From assembly GCA_964017065.1 (NCBI GenBank), contig OZ024788.1:12480845-12544844 (forward strand): a stretch of 64,000 bases of DNA. The letters are read 5' to 3'. This stretch comes from Haliclona indistincta (Eukaryota; Porifera; Demospongiae; Haplosclerida; Chalinidae). Position 1 is the first letter of the stretch; the number at the start of each line of letters is the position of its first letter. A model generated the notes under the pieces. The model ran no database searches and had not been told where the DNA came from. It saw only the letters and a list, made by a program, of their open reading frames with translations. The position numbers and the translations under genes were made by a program. Of this stretch, positions 32,137-54,735 are shown piece after piece.

Positions 32137-32968
32137 GAGGTTCTGGTGCTGGATGAGGCTGACCGTCTTCTTGAGTTAGGCTTCCAGCAATCGTGAGTAC
32201 TGCTTGAAATATTACTATGATGACATTTCTCACAGTATCAGCACAATACTGAGCTATCTACCAAAGCAGAGAAGAACGGTTAGTAAAGAGACCACTTTTT
32301 ACGAGCATCTCCATCTACTCTCTCTAGGGGCTATTCTCTGCAACGCTGAGTCATGAAGTTGAGGATCTGATCAGAGCCGGTCTCCGTAATCCCGTCAATA
32401 TTGCTATCAGAGGAGTCCCTGGCTCTGCTGATGTGTCTACTCCAAGTACACTAACCAATTACTACCTGGTAGGCATTCCATCCTCCGCTTCCTACTGTCA
32501 TGCATTATTAGATTCGTCTTTATTACTTCCTTCATCCAGGAATGTCCTTTTGATGAAAAGCTATCATATTTCATTAATTTCCTCATGAACCATGAAGTGA
32601 GTGTAGTGTGACTAAGTGAACGATTCATAGATCAATACACTGCTCTCCACACTCTGTCAATATTGATGTGTGCAAGTTATTTTAACCCATTCATAATAAA
32701 ATATTATACGATTAGTAGTTTATTGAACAATCTGATTTTTCTTCATCTTTGTTCTGTCTCAGGATTCCAAGGCGATAGTTTTCTTTGCTACTTGTGCAGC
32801 TGTTGGTTATTTTTCAACTATTACACAACGGTGTGTGTTTGGTGTGTGCATGAATGTCATGGTCTTCTCTTCTCTCAGCCTCTTGCCCAAACATTCCATT
32901 CTCAGTCTTCATGGTCGCATGCACAAGAAGAGACAAACACTTTTCGACAAGTTTATGGACATGAGCAG
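32137..32968 (+). CDS. DEAD-box RNA helicase fragment, DDX55/Spb4-like
   Basis: Six plus-strand exons with canonical sites: 32137-32192 (VLDEADRLLELGF, motif II), 32236-32278 (YLPKQRRT), 32328-32468 (GLFSATLSHEVE, motif III SAT; then STPSTLTNYYL), 32540-32596, 32763-32830 (KAIVFFATCAAVGYF) and 32879-32968 (HSILSLHGRMHKKRQTLFDKF). Phases join throughout. The combination of LRNPV, STP--L-NYY and VFFATC matches the DDX55/Spb4 family, nucleolar helicases for 60S ribosome biogenesis (family knowledge). The N-terminal motifs (Q, I, Ia) would lie in the gap, and the C-terminal motifs V-VI are lost where a repeat begins at 33017. It sits inside STAT copy 1 on the opposite strand, so this is a transplanted fragment or an assembly chimera. 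Confidence 0.8.
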
Positions 32969-33016
32969 GTGAGCCAACACTCACAAATGTCTGAAACTTC
33001 TTTTGTAGTTAATTAT

Positions 33017-33631
33017 GCCTCGGTGGGCGGAGCCACGAGGCATACAGTAGTCGTGTTGTGTGTGTGTGTGTGTGTCTGTCCGTTGCCGGCATAGCGCATC
33101 GGACGCTAAAAACTAAGCGCTGATATCAGCAACACAGGTAGAAATCGCTATTTGCTCGGAACTGTATTGATAAATTGTTGGTTCTAAAGCTCCGTTCGTG
33201 AGTTATGGCGTGAGATGCTTACCTCGATGGCTGTTCCCGGCTATCTGGACTCCTCTAAAGACAAAACAGTTTACAGCTGACTGCCTTACAGCTAGTGAGT
33301 TCGTTTGTACTACAAAACAGCTTGGTAGGTCCAGCGAAATTCTCTCGAAGGCGTACAGCTCGAGCTTGAGCTACAGTAGTTGCTGATCATCTAGAGTTCT
33401 CGAGCTCCGTAGACACAGTTGACTGCCTAGAAACTGATAAGTCACAGGATAGCAGCGTATTTCTAAAGAAATTGTGTAAGCAAGCTATGGACGCTATCTC
33501 GCTCGTGTATGTGCTGTGCCGTCGAATTGAAGTTTATAGACACGCCCAGTTGAATTAGTGGTCAGCACTGATTGGCTTCGAATTGCATAACTATTATACT
33601 GCATTGTGATTGCTGTACAGAAAGGTTGTTT
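33017..33631. mobile_element. Hairpin-headed repeat, single copy
   Basis: Begins with the stem GCCTCGGTGGGCGGAGCCAC then GAGGC, followed by ATACAGTAGTCGTGTTGTG and a (TG)n run. It continues with the phrases GTGAGTTATGGC, TAAAGACAAAAC, CACGCCCAGTTGAATTAGTG and GTCAGCACTGATTGGCTT. The order of phrases parallels the 500-bp units at 27771-29770 (stem, TACGGTA-like word, GAGTTATGGC, GACAAAA, CACGCCCA-TTGA, GGTCAGCACT). It truncates a STAT linker exon at about 33632. No coding capacity. Confidence 0.6.
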
Positions 33632-34481
33632 GTAGAACCACTCCCAGAACGTGAAGGTACGAGTACGCAGCTGGTCTCTACACATCTGCTGGCAAGTGAC
33701 TGACATCTGCTTGATATCCTCCTCCATCCCTGAGACACACAATGATACATGTACACCATCACACTAGCCACACCCACCTACACCCAGTAGTTTCCGACCC
33801 AGATAGTCAAGATTCTGATGAGTGAGACCACGCCCAGTGTGAGCCAGGAAATAATAGCCGAGAGCATCAGCTACTTTAGGCCATGGTACGACCTCTGGAA
33901 CTACAAACTGCTCTCGATTCTGCACAAGATAGGGAGAACAGGATTGACTCACACAGAGAAATAATGCTGTACCGCTTCAGCAAAGGCATTGTCCCAGAAG
34001 ATGGTAGCCTCAGCTGCTGGTTGCTGAGTGACATGGACGATGACTACCACTGGGAGAGATTGGCACAGCACGGACAGCAAGCAAGTCATAAACAAGACTA
34101 CACCAGCTACATGCCTACCTGAACAGGAACATTCATTCCTCCTCCTGCTATACTGAAGCTCGACCGAAACAGCAAAGTAAACTTTTCTTCAGTGACAGTC
34201 TCAGCCGCCCTCCTCTCTGAGCTCCTCTTAATCTTCTTGAGTTGCATGAAATTGAAGTTGCACTGAAGAGTACCAGTTTGAGTATTGTATTCCATAGCCT
34301 TCTGATTGTTGAGAATTTCACCAGTTGACAACTGGTTGGTGACTCTGAGTTCACGAGAAGAAAGAGAAAATGAAGACATAGCAGCATTGTGAAAATAACT
34401 TTACAGCTGTACTGTATGGTAACCTGGATCTATTATTAGGAATATAATAACCTAGCTCATACAGCCTTCTTCTATAGTTTA

Positions 34482-35405
34482 TGTACTAGTTAAAGCACCG
34501 CTCCGAGTGCTCTACGCAATATAATAGCACGAGGGGCGTGGCGAGAGGCAAATAGAGCACGAGCCGAAGGCGAGTGCTCTATTTGTCTCGAGACACGACC
34601 CGAGTGCTATTATATTGCGTAGAGCACGAGAAGAGCGGTGCTTTAACAGGTTTAGAGTGTGACCTTGTACAATTGCCATTAGGGATACTGCTAGCAGGCC
34701 GAAGACAGTCCAGTATAAACGCTACCATTGTGGGAATTTACGGAATTATACGGAAATCGTTACACGAGCACATGGTGGAAGGTAGCTGTGGACGAGAGCG
34801 CTGTGATTTCGACTTGGGAATAAAAAAAAATATTATGATAGGAGCTGAGAATTCAACACCAGAAAAGAAGACGTGTCTTATTTATCTAACTACCAGTGGG
34901 CTAAAGCTATGAAGGAATCATGAATCAGTGAGGAACGACTTCACCGAACCTCGTGGATGAAAGTATCCATCGAACGTACATCAGCAGTGACGCTGAGCTA
35001 CTTGCTACGCTGCCATGTAGCTACTTTCCGGTTTCATCCTGTCTTTGAGTAGCTGTAGCGCCCTGGATAAACCTGACGTCACCTACATTGCTAACGGCGT
35101 GGCCCTCCTATCTAGCTTTCTTCTGGCCTTTTGATCGCTGTTCAAGACACTGAATAGTCTCTGTTCGACATTGTTGTAGTATTTTATCAAAATGAAAGTT
35201 GTTTGTGTTTCATCGCATGTATTTTGTAATTAAATTCACTGCATATCGGCATGTTAACACCTGGTAGATAGAGCACTGCGGTGGAAAATAGAGCACTGTA
35301 GAACAATGGGTTTAGGAAAATAGAGCACTGTTTGAACAATGGGCAGTGCGTACTATGGAATATAGAGCACTGTCGGCGCCTTTGATCTTGTATGGTATCA
35401 TACTC
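34482..35405. mobile_element. Family H insertion in STAT copy 1 intron
   Basis: About 920 bp absent from the matching intron of STAT copy 2 (empty site near 46038). It starts with the hairpin AGTTAAAGCACCGCTCCGAG, mirrored at about 34636-34650, with an inner CAAATAGAGCACGAGCCGAA stem. It continues with GGTTTAGAGTGTGACCTTGT and ends with four spaced copies of AATAGAGCACTGT (about 35286-35373). No protein was recognised in the interior; a 112-codon plus-strand frame at 34574 is mostly repeat. Confidence 0.65.
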
Positions 35406-36545
35406 TAAAGACAGTAAATACATAAAATTAATAAACGTGTTACCAAATAAGCATAATTTTACGAGCCTTTGAATAAGCACGTGAACATAAAAAATGCTGA
35501 AGTATCGAATCAAGCAGCCAAAATGGTCCCAACAGGATAAAGCCGATACACATAGTGAACCTAGCTGACATTTAAACTAACACCAAAATTGTTCGAAAAC
35601 ACTGCAGCCCATTGGGTGCTGTATACCACCAGACAAGTGTGTTGGAAGAAGGAAATCTACACGAAAGAGTCCGTGCATTGATATCAGTTTTCACTGTATG
35701 TTTTATAATTCAAATCTTTCTACACATAGATTTGTCTGCCATAGTGAAAAAGTACCAAAGGTGCAGATGCCTTGCTCACACTAAGTTATGGATGTTATGT
35801 TAAAATGAGTAGGGAAGGAATGTCTCAGACGAGGTTTTGTTATCACAAGTACACCACATCTCACTCTCATATTGAAGTACACAGACTGATTCCCATTCCA
35901 GTACAAGTGCAGTATGAACTGAACACACACACTCGCCTTGTGTACAAGGAATGGTTCTGCTCGTGTCACATGATCATCATGTGACCCAAGCAATACTATA
36001 GGACAGCCAGTAAGTCAATGGGTTCACTCTATCACTCATCAACTAGCCGGGCATGACCAAGTGAGAAATGAGTGCAGTCAGACCTTTTACCTCTCATCAT
36101 CGACAAAGATTGACACAAAAATAGCTACAATGCATATACCGTAATGTTTGGGTTAAACAAATTTTATAATTCACTAGAAAAACATTTTGTGCGATCAAAA
36201 TTTGAGCAACTACACAAAATTTTACAACCGCATTTTTCTCCCATACAGTAGCATGCTACATGCATTTGTTAGTCTGTGTGATGATGGGTAGTGAGTGAGT
36301 GACTTACGGTTTGTTAGGATCAGCACCAAGAGCTCTCGCCTGCTTGTCACTAGAGGAGAGGGAAGAGGTACAAGAAGTAAGTAAGTGAATTGAGCACATG
36401 ATCAATACACTACAGTACAGGCATGTTACATGACGACTGTAGGCTTGTTGTACAGAATTGAATATCACTTGTACTCACTTTATAATGGTTACAATGACCT
36501 CAGGAGCTGATAGATGGAACGTGTAGCTTGTTACCAACTAGTAAT

Positions 36546-38336
36546 CTGAAGAGAGAGGATAGGCAAGACATAGAGGAAGAGAAGATGGGCAGACATGATC
36601 TGCATGTTGCGGAGATTATTTTACGCAGCAAGTTGACCAAAAGATGATAAACAAGCAGTAACTTAGAATAACATGGAACTATTGCATGGAACTGAAAAAC
36701 TCTAATGCATAGAGTTTATATAAGAAAGATTATGCTGACTTAGAAATGCTGACAAAAGAAAGAGAGATGAATAGAAAACGCTGACATACAATACGATGAA
36801 TAAAGTGACAAACGCTGACATAGACAGGACATTACACACTGAAAGAAAAGGGGTTAACACAACAGCCTAGTAAACATGTTCTGACAAGTGTCAATTCTCA
36901 ACACTACAGTATTTCACCGTCCTCACTACTATATGTACACCATGTGTGTGTAGTGGTTGTTTTTCAAGCACAAAACTCCTGAAAGCAAACACATTATGAA
37001 CAATTAAGGAATCAAAACACAGTTACATATTATTATCATTGCCGATCGGCAATGATATGTAGGGATGACCTCGAATTAAGATGGCGGCTACTCATGTTGA
37101 AAATGGGTTTTCGCACATATCTCTATTATTATAAATATATACTGCATTTTAACTATCTCTAAGTGACTCTGAAGTGTAAGCGCTTGTAGGACGTCTATTA
37201 AAGTCGCCGGGACTGCTTGCTTGACGACGAAAATCAAGACAGAGAGAATTTGCAGATCTTCGCTGTTATAGCGTTTCTCGAGATTCTAGACATCTAGGAT
37301 TGATCAGGCGATTGTTCTGAGCATGGAAATACCATTGGCGAAGCTGGCAGACGTTTCTAAAGTGGTAAACTAAAATTGCCGCCCACGCGAATTGTTCATC
37401 TTTCTTCTTCTTCTTCTTCTTCTTCTTCTTTGACAAGCATAGCGCTGTCCTGAGTGAACGAATCACTACCAAACCTGCACCATCGCATGTGTATATATCT
37501 GGGTTAGTGCACTTACTTCTTGGATAGACGTCAAACACTACCAGAAGCGAGTAATCCTTGAAAAACATGGTTTTTGGACCGTTTTGGACTAGCGACTTCA
37601 TTAATTAACCCTCTTGTCGCTTCTTATCATTAACTCCGCCCACATCGGTTTTGCAGCTATCTCGCTACTGCGTTTTGTCTCTGCTCTGGACGCTTCAGCG
37701 CGCAAGCCAGAGGTATGAAAATGTGTCTAAACCAGTACTATACCCTAAATAACACTGATCTGTTCGTTAACGCTTCAGATGGCGGGTTAAAGCTGACTTA
37801 CACAGACGTGAACAACTTGAGTGTCTAGCCTGCTTACCGGCAGCAAGATTATGCGCACAGTACGGTTCCTACACCACGCAGCGTAAGTTGCAAAGGACTA
37901 GAAGCCTCTGTGAGTGTGATAATGACTTCAACAAGATTCTACTAGGCGTGCTCCTACTATTTAGGCTCGCAGCATCGATGAATTGTCAGTGCTAGTCTCT
38001 TCATCCATTACAATACTAACAAGTATCATGTTGTCAAATCATACCTGGACTTGACATTATGCTGTCTGCGTCCTCAACCTCTTGAACTATTTTAAACCTT
38101 TCAATGAATGATTATTCTTGTGACTGGTAATATTAAACATTTAAACCACACTCCTTACTCTCAAGAGGCTGTGCACGTTCACATCTCTGCTAGACTAGTA
38201 TATATATACTGCTCACAGAGTTGTAAGAATGATTTAACATCTAACATAGAATACAACTAATAAGTTCAAACTGACAGTGATCAAAAAAGTAACAGGAACA
38301 AGTAAAGTAAAAAAATTCTTAATAAAAAACTGAAAA
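36546..38336. other. Non-coding stretch upstream of STAT copy 1
   Basis: Parts match 54575-54740 and 56665-56720 of the second block, with large indels. 37050-37600 resembles the start of transposons of the ATGTAGGGATGA...AAGATGGCGGCTAC type. A (CTT)n run is at 37400-37431. No exons recognised; the upstream STAT exons (N-domain, coiled coil) are not found. Confidence 0.45.
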
Positions 38337-38910
38337 GTGTAGGGATGACTCTTAAAAAAGGAAAGGAACAAGATGGGATGATGCTTGCAAAAGTAAAGGA
38401 ACAAGATGGAATAATGCTTGCAAATGTAAAAGTCCCAAGTATCCCTACATCAGCGGCTTGAAGGAGGACGCAGTCCGATGGAGTAATTGACGGTTGTGAA
38501 TCTGTGTTTGGAGGACGCAGTCCGATGAAGTAATTGACGGTTGTGAATAACTATAATAATAGGTATCTGTGTTTAGGAGGACGCAGTCCGATGAAGTAGT
38601 TGACAGTTGTAAATAAGCTGCAGGTAGCTGTGTTTGGAGGACGCAGTCCGATGAAGTAGTTGACAGTTGTAAATAACTAGAGAGTATCTGTGTTTTGGAG
38701 GACACGGTCTGATAAGTAATTGACGGTTGTAAAAGGTATAAGAAGAGGATTCTGCATTTGTCAATTGCACGTCATCGCAGCAAGCCGCTGATGTAGGGAT
38801 ACTTGGGACTTTTACATTTGCAAGCATTATTCCATCTTGTTCCTTTACTTTTGCAAGCATCATCCCATCTTGTTCCTTTCCTTTTTTAAGAGTCATCCCT
38901 ACACTTTTCA
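38337..38910. mobile_element. R60 foldback element with a tandem array loop
   Basis: The arms 38337-38461 and about 38782-38910 are inverted (GTGTAGGGATGACTCTTAAA... and ...TTTAAGAGTCATCCCTACAC). Between them lie five imperfect units of about 60 bp containing GGAGGACGCAGTCCGATGAA and TTGACAGTTGTAAATAA. A partial copy is at 18791-19065. Minus-strand frames here simply read through the repeat. Confidence 0.75.
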
Positions 38911-39051
38911 GTTTTTTATTAAAAATTTTTTACTTTACTTGTGTATGTATGATTTGAAAAGAGTGAGTAAATAAGACAGTGAATGAGAGCATGTGGGTGG
39001 GTGGGTGAGAGAGTGTGTTAGTCAAGTGAGTGACAGATGTTACTCACTTGC

Positions 39052-39327
39052 CTCTGGCATACCGTCCACATATCCAGACCACATGTACACGTTACTACCA
39101 ACACGAATGGTTTGATGTAGAGTATGAGGATCAGGCTCGTACCTGTTGTTTGCTGTGAGGATAAGAAACTAGGTATCTAACACACCCGAGTACTCACACT
39201 GAGGATTCGTCATATCTCAAGAGGTAGTCACACAGCATCGGCATGTAATGGCGACCATGATCAAGATCAGACATGGGATCAGAGAAGAAAGGATATGTGA
39301 AGAATCCCATAGGAATGGGCGGAGCTA
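39052..39327 (-). CDS. Kelch-like exons, copy 1 (fragment)
   Basis: Exon 39327-39198 (PMGFFTYPFFSDPMSDLD, then HYMPMLCDYLLRYDESS) and exon 39142-39052 (YEPDPHTLHQTIRVGSNVYM then WSGYVDGMP) join in phase 2. The second exon resembles the start of a kelch blade (H---V-G-NVYMW-GY). The downstream donor reads GCAAGT where copy 2 (56886) has GTAAGT, so it is either a GC donor or damage. Only two exons are recognisable. Duplicated at 56886-57174. The family call is tentative. Confidence 0.35.
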
Positions 39328-39986
39328 CTAAATGCATTAATGCATTACTACATGCGCTCCACCTACTATCAGCTGACAGTGCAGAACTGCATGCTCTGCG
39401 CAGTCTCTATTGGAACACTCGCTCAGTACCAAACCATCACAATCAATGCAACTCGATCAATGATCACACTAACACACTATTATTGTTTGACTCGATCTCT
39501 TCACTAAGAATGGACTATGGTGAGCCTGAGGAGCTGGTTTACAAACACTGTTGCTATGAGGCAAGCGTACCTGATGATACAGTGATGAATCTCGTGTCTA
39601 GTTGATTGTCTGAAGTAGTGTTTCAGTAGAGAAGGCAGCACCGTCAGAGGCTACAAAATTTGAACGAGCTACATAACGTAGAGAACGATTTGCTAGCTCA
39701 GCACCATGCTGGATAGGCGTGTCTAGGTGAGACATAATTGGAATACATTGATATTATGAAAAATGCGCGGGAATTGTTGTTGGACTAGATTGCTGTGAGG
39801 AGTAAGACATTACACCAACTAAATTGACAACCAATAACAACCAACTTGAAAAAAATACAGCAGAACAGCTGGTGGTGACTGAAATAGTTACATGGACAAC
39901 AGTTATCAATATTATATTATAATGTGTCTTGATCCACACATCAGTACTGCTAACAGTCCCGGTGGTACACAAAAAAATGATCCGGT
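39328..39986. other. Duplicated intergenic block
   Basis: 39420-39770 matches about 57250-57680, including GTATTTGCGCGGGAATTG-like words. No gene supported; a minus-strand frame at 39754-39972 follows the stop of the death-domain gene and is read as 3' UTR. Confidence 0.4.
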
Positions 39987-41260
39987 TTATCTGAGAAAGA
40001 GATGAACGAGTGAGTGGGTGATTGAGTGAACTCTGCTTGTTGGTAGCTTACCTTTGTCCAATGAGCTCAGCAAGTGCACCCAGATCAGCAACTTTGAGGC
40101 ACTCTATAAAGTGTTGATAAGTACGAGTAGGTACATCACTTTTCAGCCATTTCCGGATGATAGCGTCTGTGACACTCTCAGGTCCATCGTGGATCTTTTT
40201 GAGCAGAGCAACCTCATCTCCATTCTCATCTTGTAGGAGGCACATACCGAAAGTTGTGCAGTCATTAGCAGCAATCGTTTGAACTATCTTCAGTAGTTTA
40301 CCATCAGGTCCTTTCATTGTCTTCAGCTTGAGTAGAGTGGGAGTGTCACTACCTACACACATGAGACACCATGAGCTATATTGACAGCAGTAGCAGGTAT
40401 AGTGTTACCATGATCATGAGATGGTGTGTGTCCATCAGACACTGTAGTAGCTACTGGTATAATACCATCAGTACTGACAGTAACAACACAGTCACTAACA
40501 CAACTGATTCAACACATCTCATGACTAGCTGATAGAATATGACTCACATTACCAGCGATAATGGAGCAATACTAGAATACAAACTATGACATGAGAGAGC
40601 TGTTGTGATAAACCACTGTTAGTATAGTAAGAGATAGTGGAAGCCACATATTACTACATGTTTACCAACCATTATTATATAATAATACAGTATCTATAAC
40701 GATACATGACTACTAGTGTAAACACTGTTTACTAGTCACTATCCATCATCACAAGCTGATCATGATCACACACTCTCTGTATTATCATGATACCACATAA
40801 TACCAGCTGAGTTTGACCTAGCCACACCAGTATACAGTGCTCACCTTCTGCTGCTGCTAGTGGTGGTAGCTTATGACTGTCACTGGTGTCGTCACTGCAG
40901 TGTGCAGTGCTCTTCATTACTGCTCCTACATCAATACAATTATCACAAGTTATGTATCATCAGAGACTGTGCTTATCAAACACAAGAATTAACACTTGTG
41001 TCAGTGATTAAATGTATATTATTGTTTTAACATGTTTTCCATATCGACAACTTGTACTGCTACTTCCAGTACAGTTCATGGTGTCATGTGATACCACAGG
41101 CACAGTGCTGTTCACTGATGTAGATTTCTCACCTGAATGACAGTTGAATCTTAAATATTAATTTTATTAAAATTAATTTTAAAACTGTTTACCTAGCCAG
41201 AGTAAAATAATACTGAATTTTTAATTTATCATAATATTCTCACATTCCAAAATATTCTTT
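39987..41260 (-). CDS. Death-domain C-terminal exons, Roco-ZU5-DD paralogue relic
   Basis: Exons (minus): 41132 to about 41032 (paralogous to 61997-61896 of the Roco gene; STVPVVSHDTMN), 40925-40845 (HCSDDTSDSHKLPPLA), 40453-40409, 40352-40052 (death domain: TPTLLKLKTMKGPDGK, FGMCLLQDENGDEV, TYQHFIECLKVADLGALAEL) and the final exon from 39990, whose first codons give the stop at 39987-39989. At 41192-41260 a relic of the COR-exon 3' end (ACCTAGCCAGAGTAAA; CACATTCCAAAAT) is still visible but decayed, and ZU5/UPA exons are absent. Either a shortened gene or a 3' part co-opted by the death-domain gene directly upstream (41824); the first donor is weak, so the join is uncertain. Confidence 0.6.
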
Positions 41261-41823
41261 TAAAAACAATATTTCTTAAATTAATATGCCATTGCTACCA
41301 CGTGGAATAAAAATCATCGAATAATCTTCTTCGTTCCTCACAAACTGGTCGAGCAGTTGTAAATAGTCAATTGAATTTGTGAGGTGTTTATCACCTGCTG
41401 GATCTGTTCAAAAATTTTAGTTCCTTCTGCAATCAAATTGAATTAGCTAAACTGGATTAACTATCAACTTTTCCGATTGTAGCTTCTAAAGATGAAAATT
41501 GAAAATCCATCTAATTATGTTTTAACCGTGATGAACAAGTCACAAACAATGAAAAAGCTTTGTTTTTCTATTCTCAATGACTACCTGACTGGGTTGCCAC
41601 AAGGATGGACCAACAGTACACAGACCTGGTTGGCTCTGAGTGCTGCATGGTTATTCGATTTCTGACATCACTGAAGCTCTCTCTAGAAGCTGCCCAACTA
41701 TATCGTGTTGTTATCTATAAAAAATGATGCTCTCTACTCGACAACGGAAATTTCACGCTGGTTCGAACAAACGTGAAATCAACAGTAGCAAGCTAAGCTG
41801 TATTTATAATTGTGTCTTCTTAC
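41261..41823. other. Intron or spacer between death-domain exons
   Basis: AT-rich. 41640-41800 matches 20110-20300 of copy A, as expected of a duplicated block. No exon recognised. Confidence 0.4.
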
Positions 41824-42564
41824 CGGCAGCTGGGGCTTTGCTGCTACTAGTAGTAGAGTGTGATGGATTGTTGGATGATTTCTCTTCCCTCCATTTTCTT
41901 ATGGCAGAAACGGTTTCTTGCTCACCGATTGTCTCAAGAGCATCAATGATGGTATCCCATGTATATGGTAGTTTCTGCTCCTTCTTCCATTGATCGAACA
42001 CTTTACTGTAGAGTCGCTGGTGATCTCTGTTCTGTTGCTCAAAGGCATCCAGCATTGATGTATCGATTTTCAACTGAATGCCTACTTCGTACCACTTGGT
42101 TGGTGTCTTTCTAGAAACTTGACTCATCAGGTCAGCCATAGTAGGAGGCTGAGAAGAAACCTCTGCAGAGTCTCCTGTACAACAATAAAATTATTTCGTG
42201 CATGGACAAATCAATGAATACCTATAGGAACAGCTGATGGGCGGTTAACTGATGCTTGTGCAGACACAGAGCCGGTGTTATCTGTTGTATACGATCCAGT
42301 CACCATCTGCATCACTTTTTCTTCTATTAGACCACACGTTCTGAACACTTGACACAATTGCTTGTAGGTGGCCCGTGCTCCTCGTTTCTGCTTCCATTTC
42401 CTCAGCATCGCCATCTTTCTAGCTGGTACAGAATGTGTTGATTCTAGTATAGCAATCTCCTCAGCTTCTGCTAGTCCCAGGAAAGGAGAGACTGCTCGCC
42501 AATCAGCAATCAACGCGGCAATTTGAGCCAAATGCACCTCTGAGCAGGGCCTGTCAGCTGCCAT
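41824..42564 (-). CDS. Tandem death-domain protein, copy B
   Basis: Exon 1, 42564-42222, starts MAADRPCSEVHLAQIAAL and encodes a death-type six-helix domain (MLRKWKQKRGARATYKQL). After a 47-bp intron, exon 2, 42174-41824, encodes a second death domain (TPTKWYEVGIQLKIDTSMLD; YTWDTIIDALETIGEQE). Both ends are phase 1 and a GTAAGA donor follows, so more exons exist downstream; the nearest phase-1 exons are at 41132 and beyond. No stops, unlike copy A. The likely role is an adaptor that assembles with other death-domain proteins; partners unknown. The ATG at 42564 is preceded in frame by a longer reading to 42612, but copy A supports 42564 as the start. Confidence 0.75.
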
Positions 42565-43344
42565 GATTTTCACCCGCCCAATGCGATATGCAAAACCACT
42601 AGCCCCACCCACCAGTCAAAAAAGAGTGATAGTGTGTGTGTTTTAGTAGCATAACATTGGGTGAATTGTACTCACGCACCGTACAGTGTTAGATATCCAC
42701 AGCCATGCATGTGTGATCAGAGATAAGATTTTAGTAATTAATGTGAAAGTCTGGAGAGTACATTAGACTCATTAGTGAACTTTATAGCAGGAATTCTTTA
42801 CGTGAGTGAATATTTTCGATTAATATTTTCAAGATTGTGTCTTGTTGGCTAAAAATTAATCAGTACATTCATGTTTACAGCAGCAGCTGGTAAAATTCTA
42901 TCAGAGCAGTGCTTTATTACATGAGGCAGATAATTCTGTGAAAATTAATTTTCATGGGTACAATAAAAATTAACTCAGTCACCATGATGCTAGATTGGAA
43001 AGCACTGACTTTTCATGCTCAATATCTGAGGCAGTTAAAAGCATCTCTGTGCTACCTAGAATCCACCAGTCCTAGCTATACTACATGTATGTCAACAAGT
43101 ATAGTCATGGGCAGCTTGGTAGTCGAAATTTTTTACTATCTAAGCGACGCATAATAATTATTTATTTGCACGAATGTCATCAAAAATAGCACTCAATTTT
43201 GAAACAAAAAGTAAAATGAGAATGTACAATGCAATGTATAAGCATCACCATGATTGCTTAATTTAGCTCAAGTCAATGACATCATTAGTTACTATAAGTG
43301 GAATGGCAAGGTGATGTTGCTATTTATAGAAACGAGGGGTATGT
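42565..43344. other. Intergenic spacer of the duplicated block
   Basis: Probable promoter side of death-domain copy B and the 3' side of STAT copy 2. The last 90 bp equal 30335-30424. No gene; short frames only. Compared with 27354-30424 it lacks the 2-kb repeat array. Confidence 0.5.

Positions 43345-54735
<11,391 letters not shown>

Larger units (their letters stand above)
30425..36545 (-). pseudogene. STAT gene copy 1, disabled
   Basis: Recognisable exons (minus): 36545-36479 and 36349-36308 (LLVGNKL; DKQARALGADPNKP), 34398-34119 (DNA-binding domain with STGEILNN and [12 protein letters not shown]), about 34064-33973 (WDNAFAEA), 33919-33784, 33729 to about 33632 (linker, FTFWEWF, cut short), 31857-31776 and 31584-31502 (distal SH2, PNKLKDEVFGNYY), 31395-31329 (GDGYVDAS with the expected activating Tyr at 31370-31372), 31270-31210, 31107-31084 and 30550-30425 (C-terminus ending GLPHQ). 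Lesions: a 1-nt insertion in the first listed exon giving an early TGA, AG to TG at the acceptor of the WDNAFAEA exon, and no SH2 core exon, which a gap, helicase exons and a repeat replace. STATs are cytokine-pathway transcription factors activated by Tyr phosphorylation. Confidence 0.85.

Noticed and set aside
31895..32233. Open frames running through the gap
   Set aside because: They consist of undefined bases; no inference is possible.
38445..38896. Tyr/Ser-rich minus-strand proteins
   Set aside because: They are translations of the R60 tandem array and its arm.
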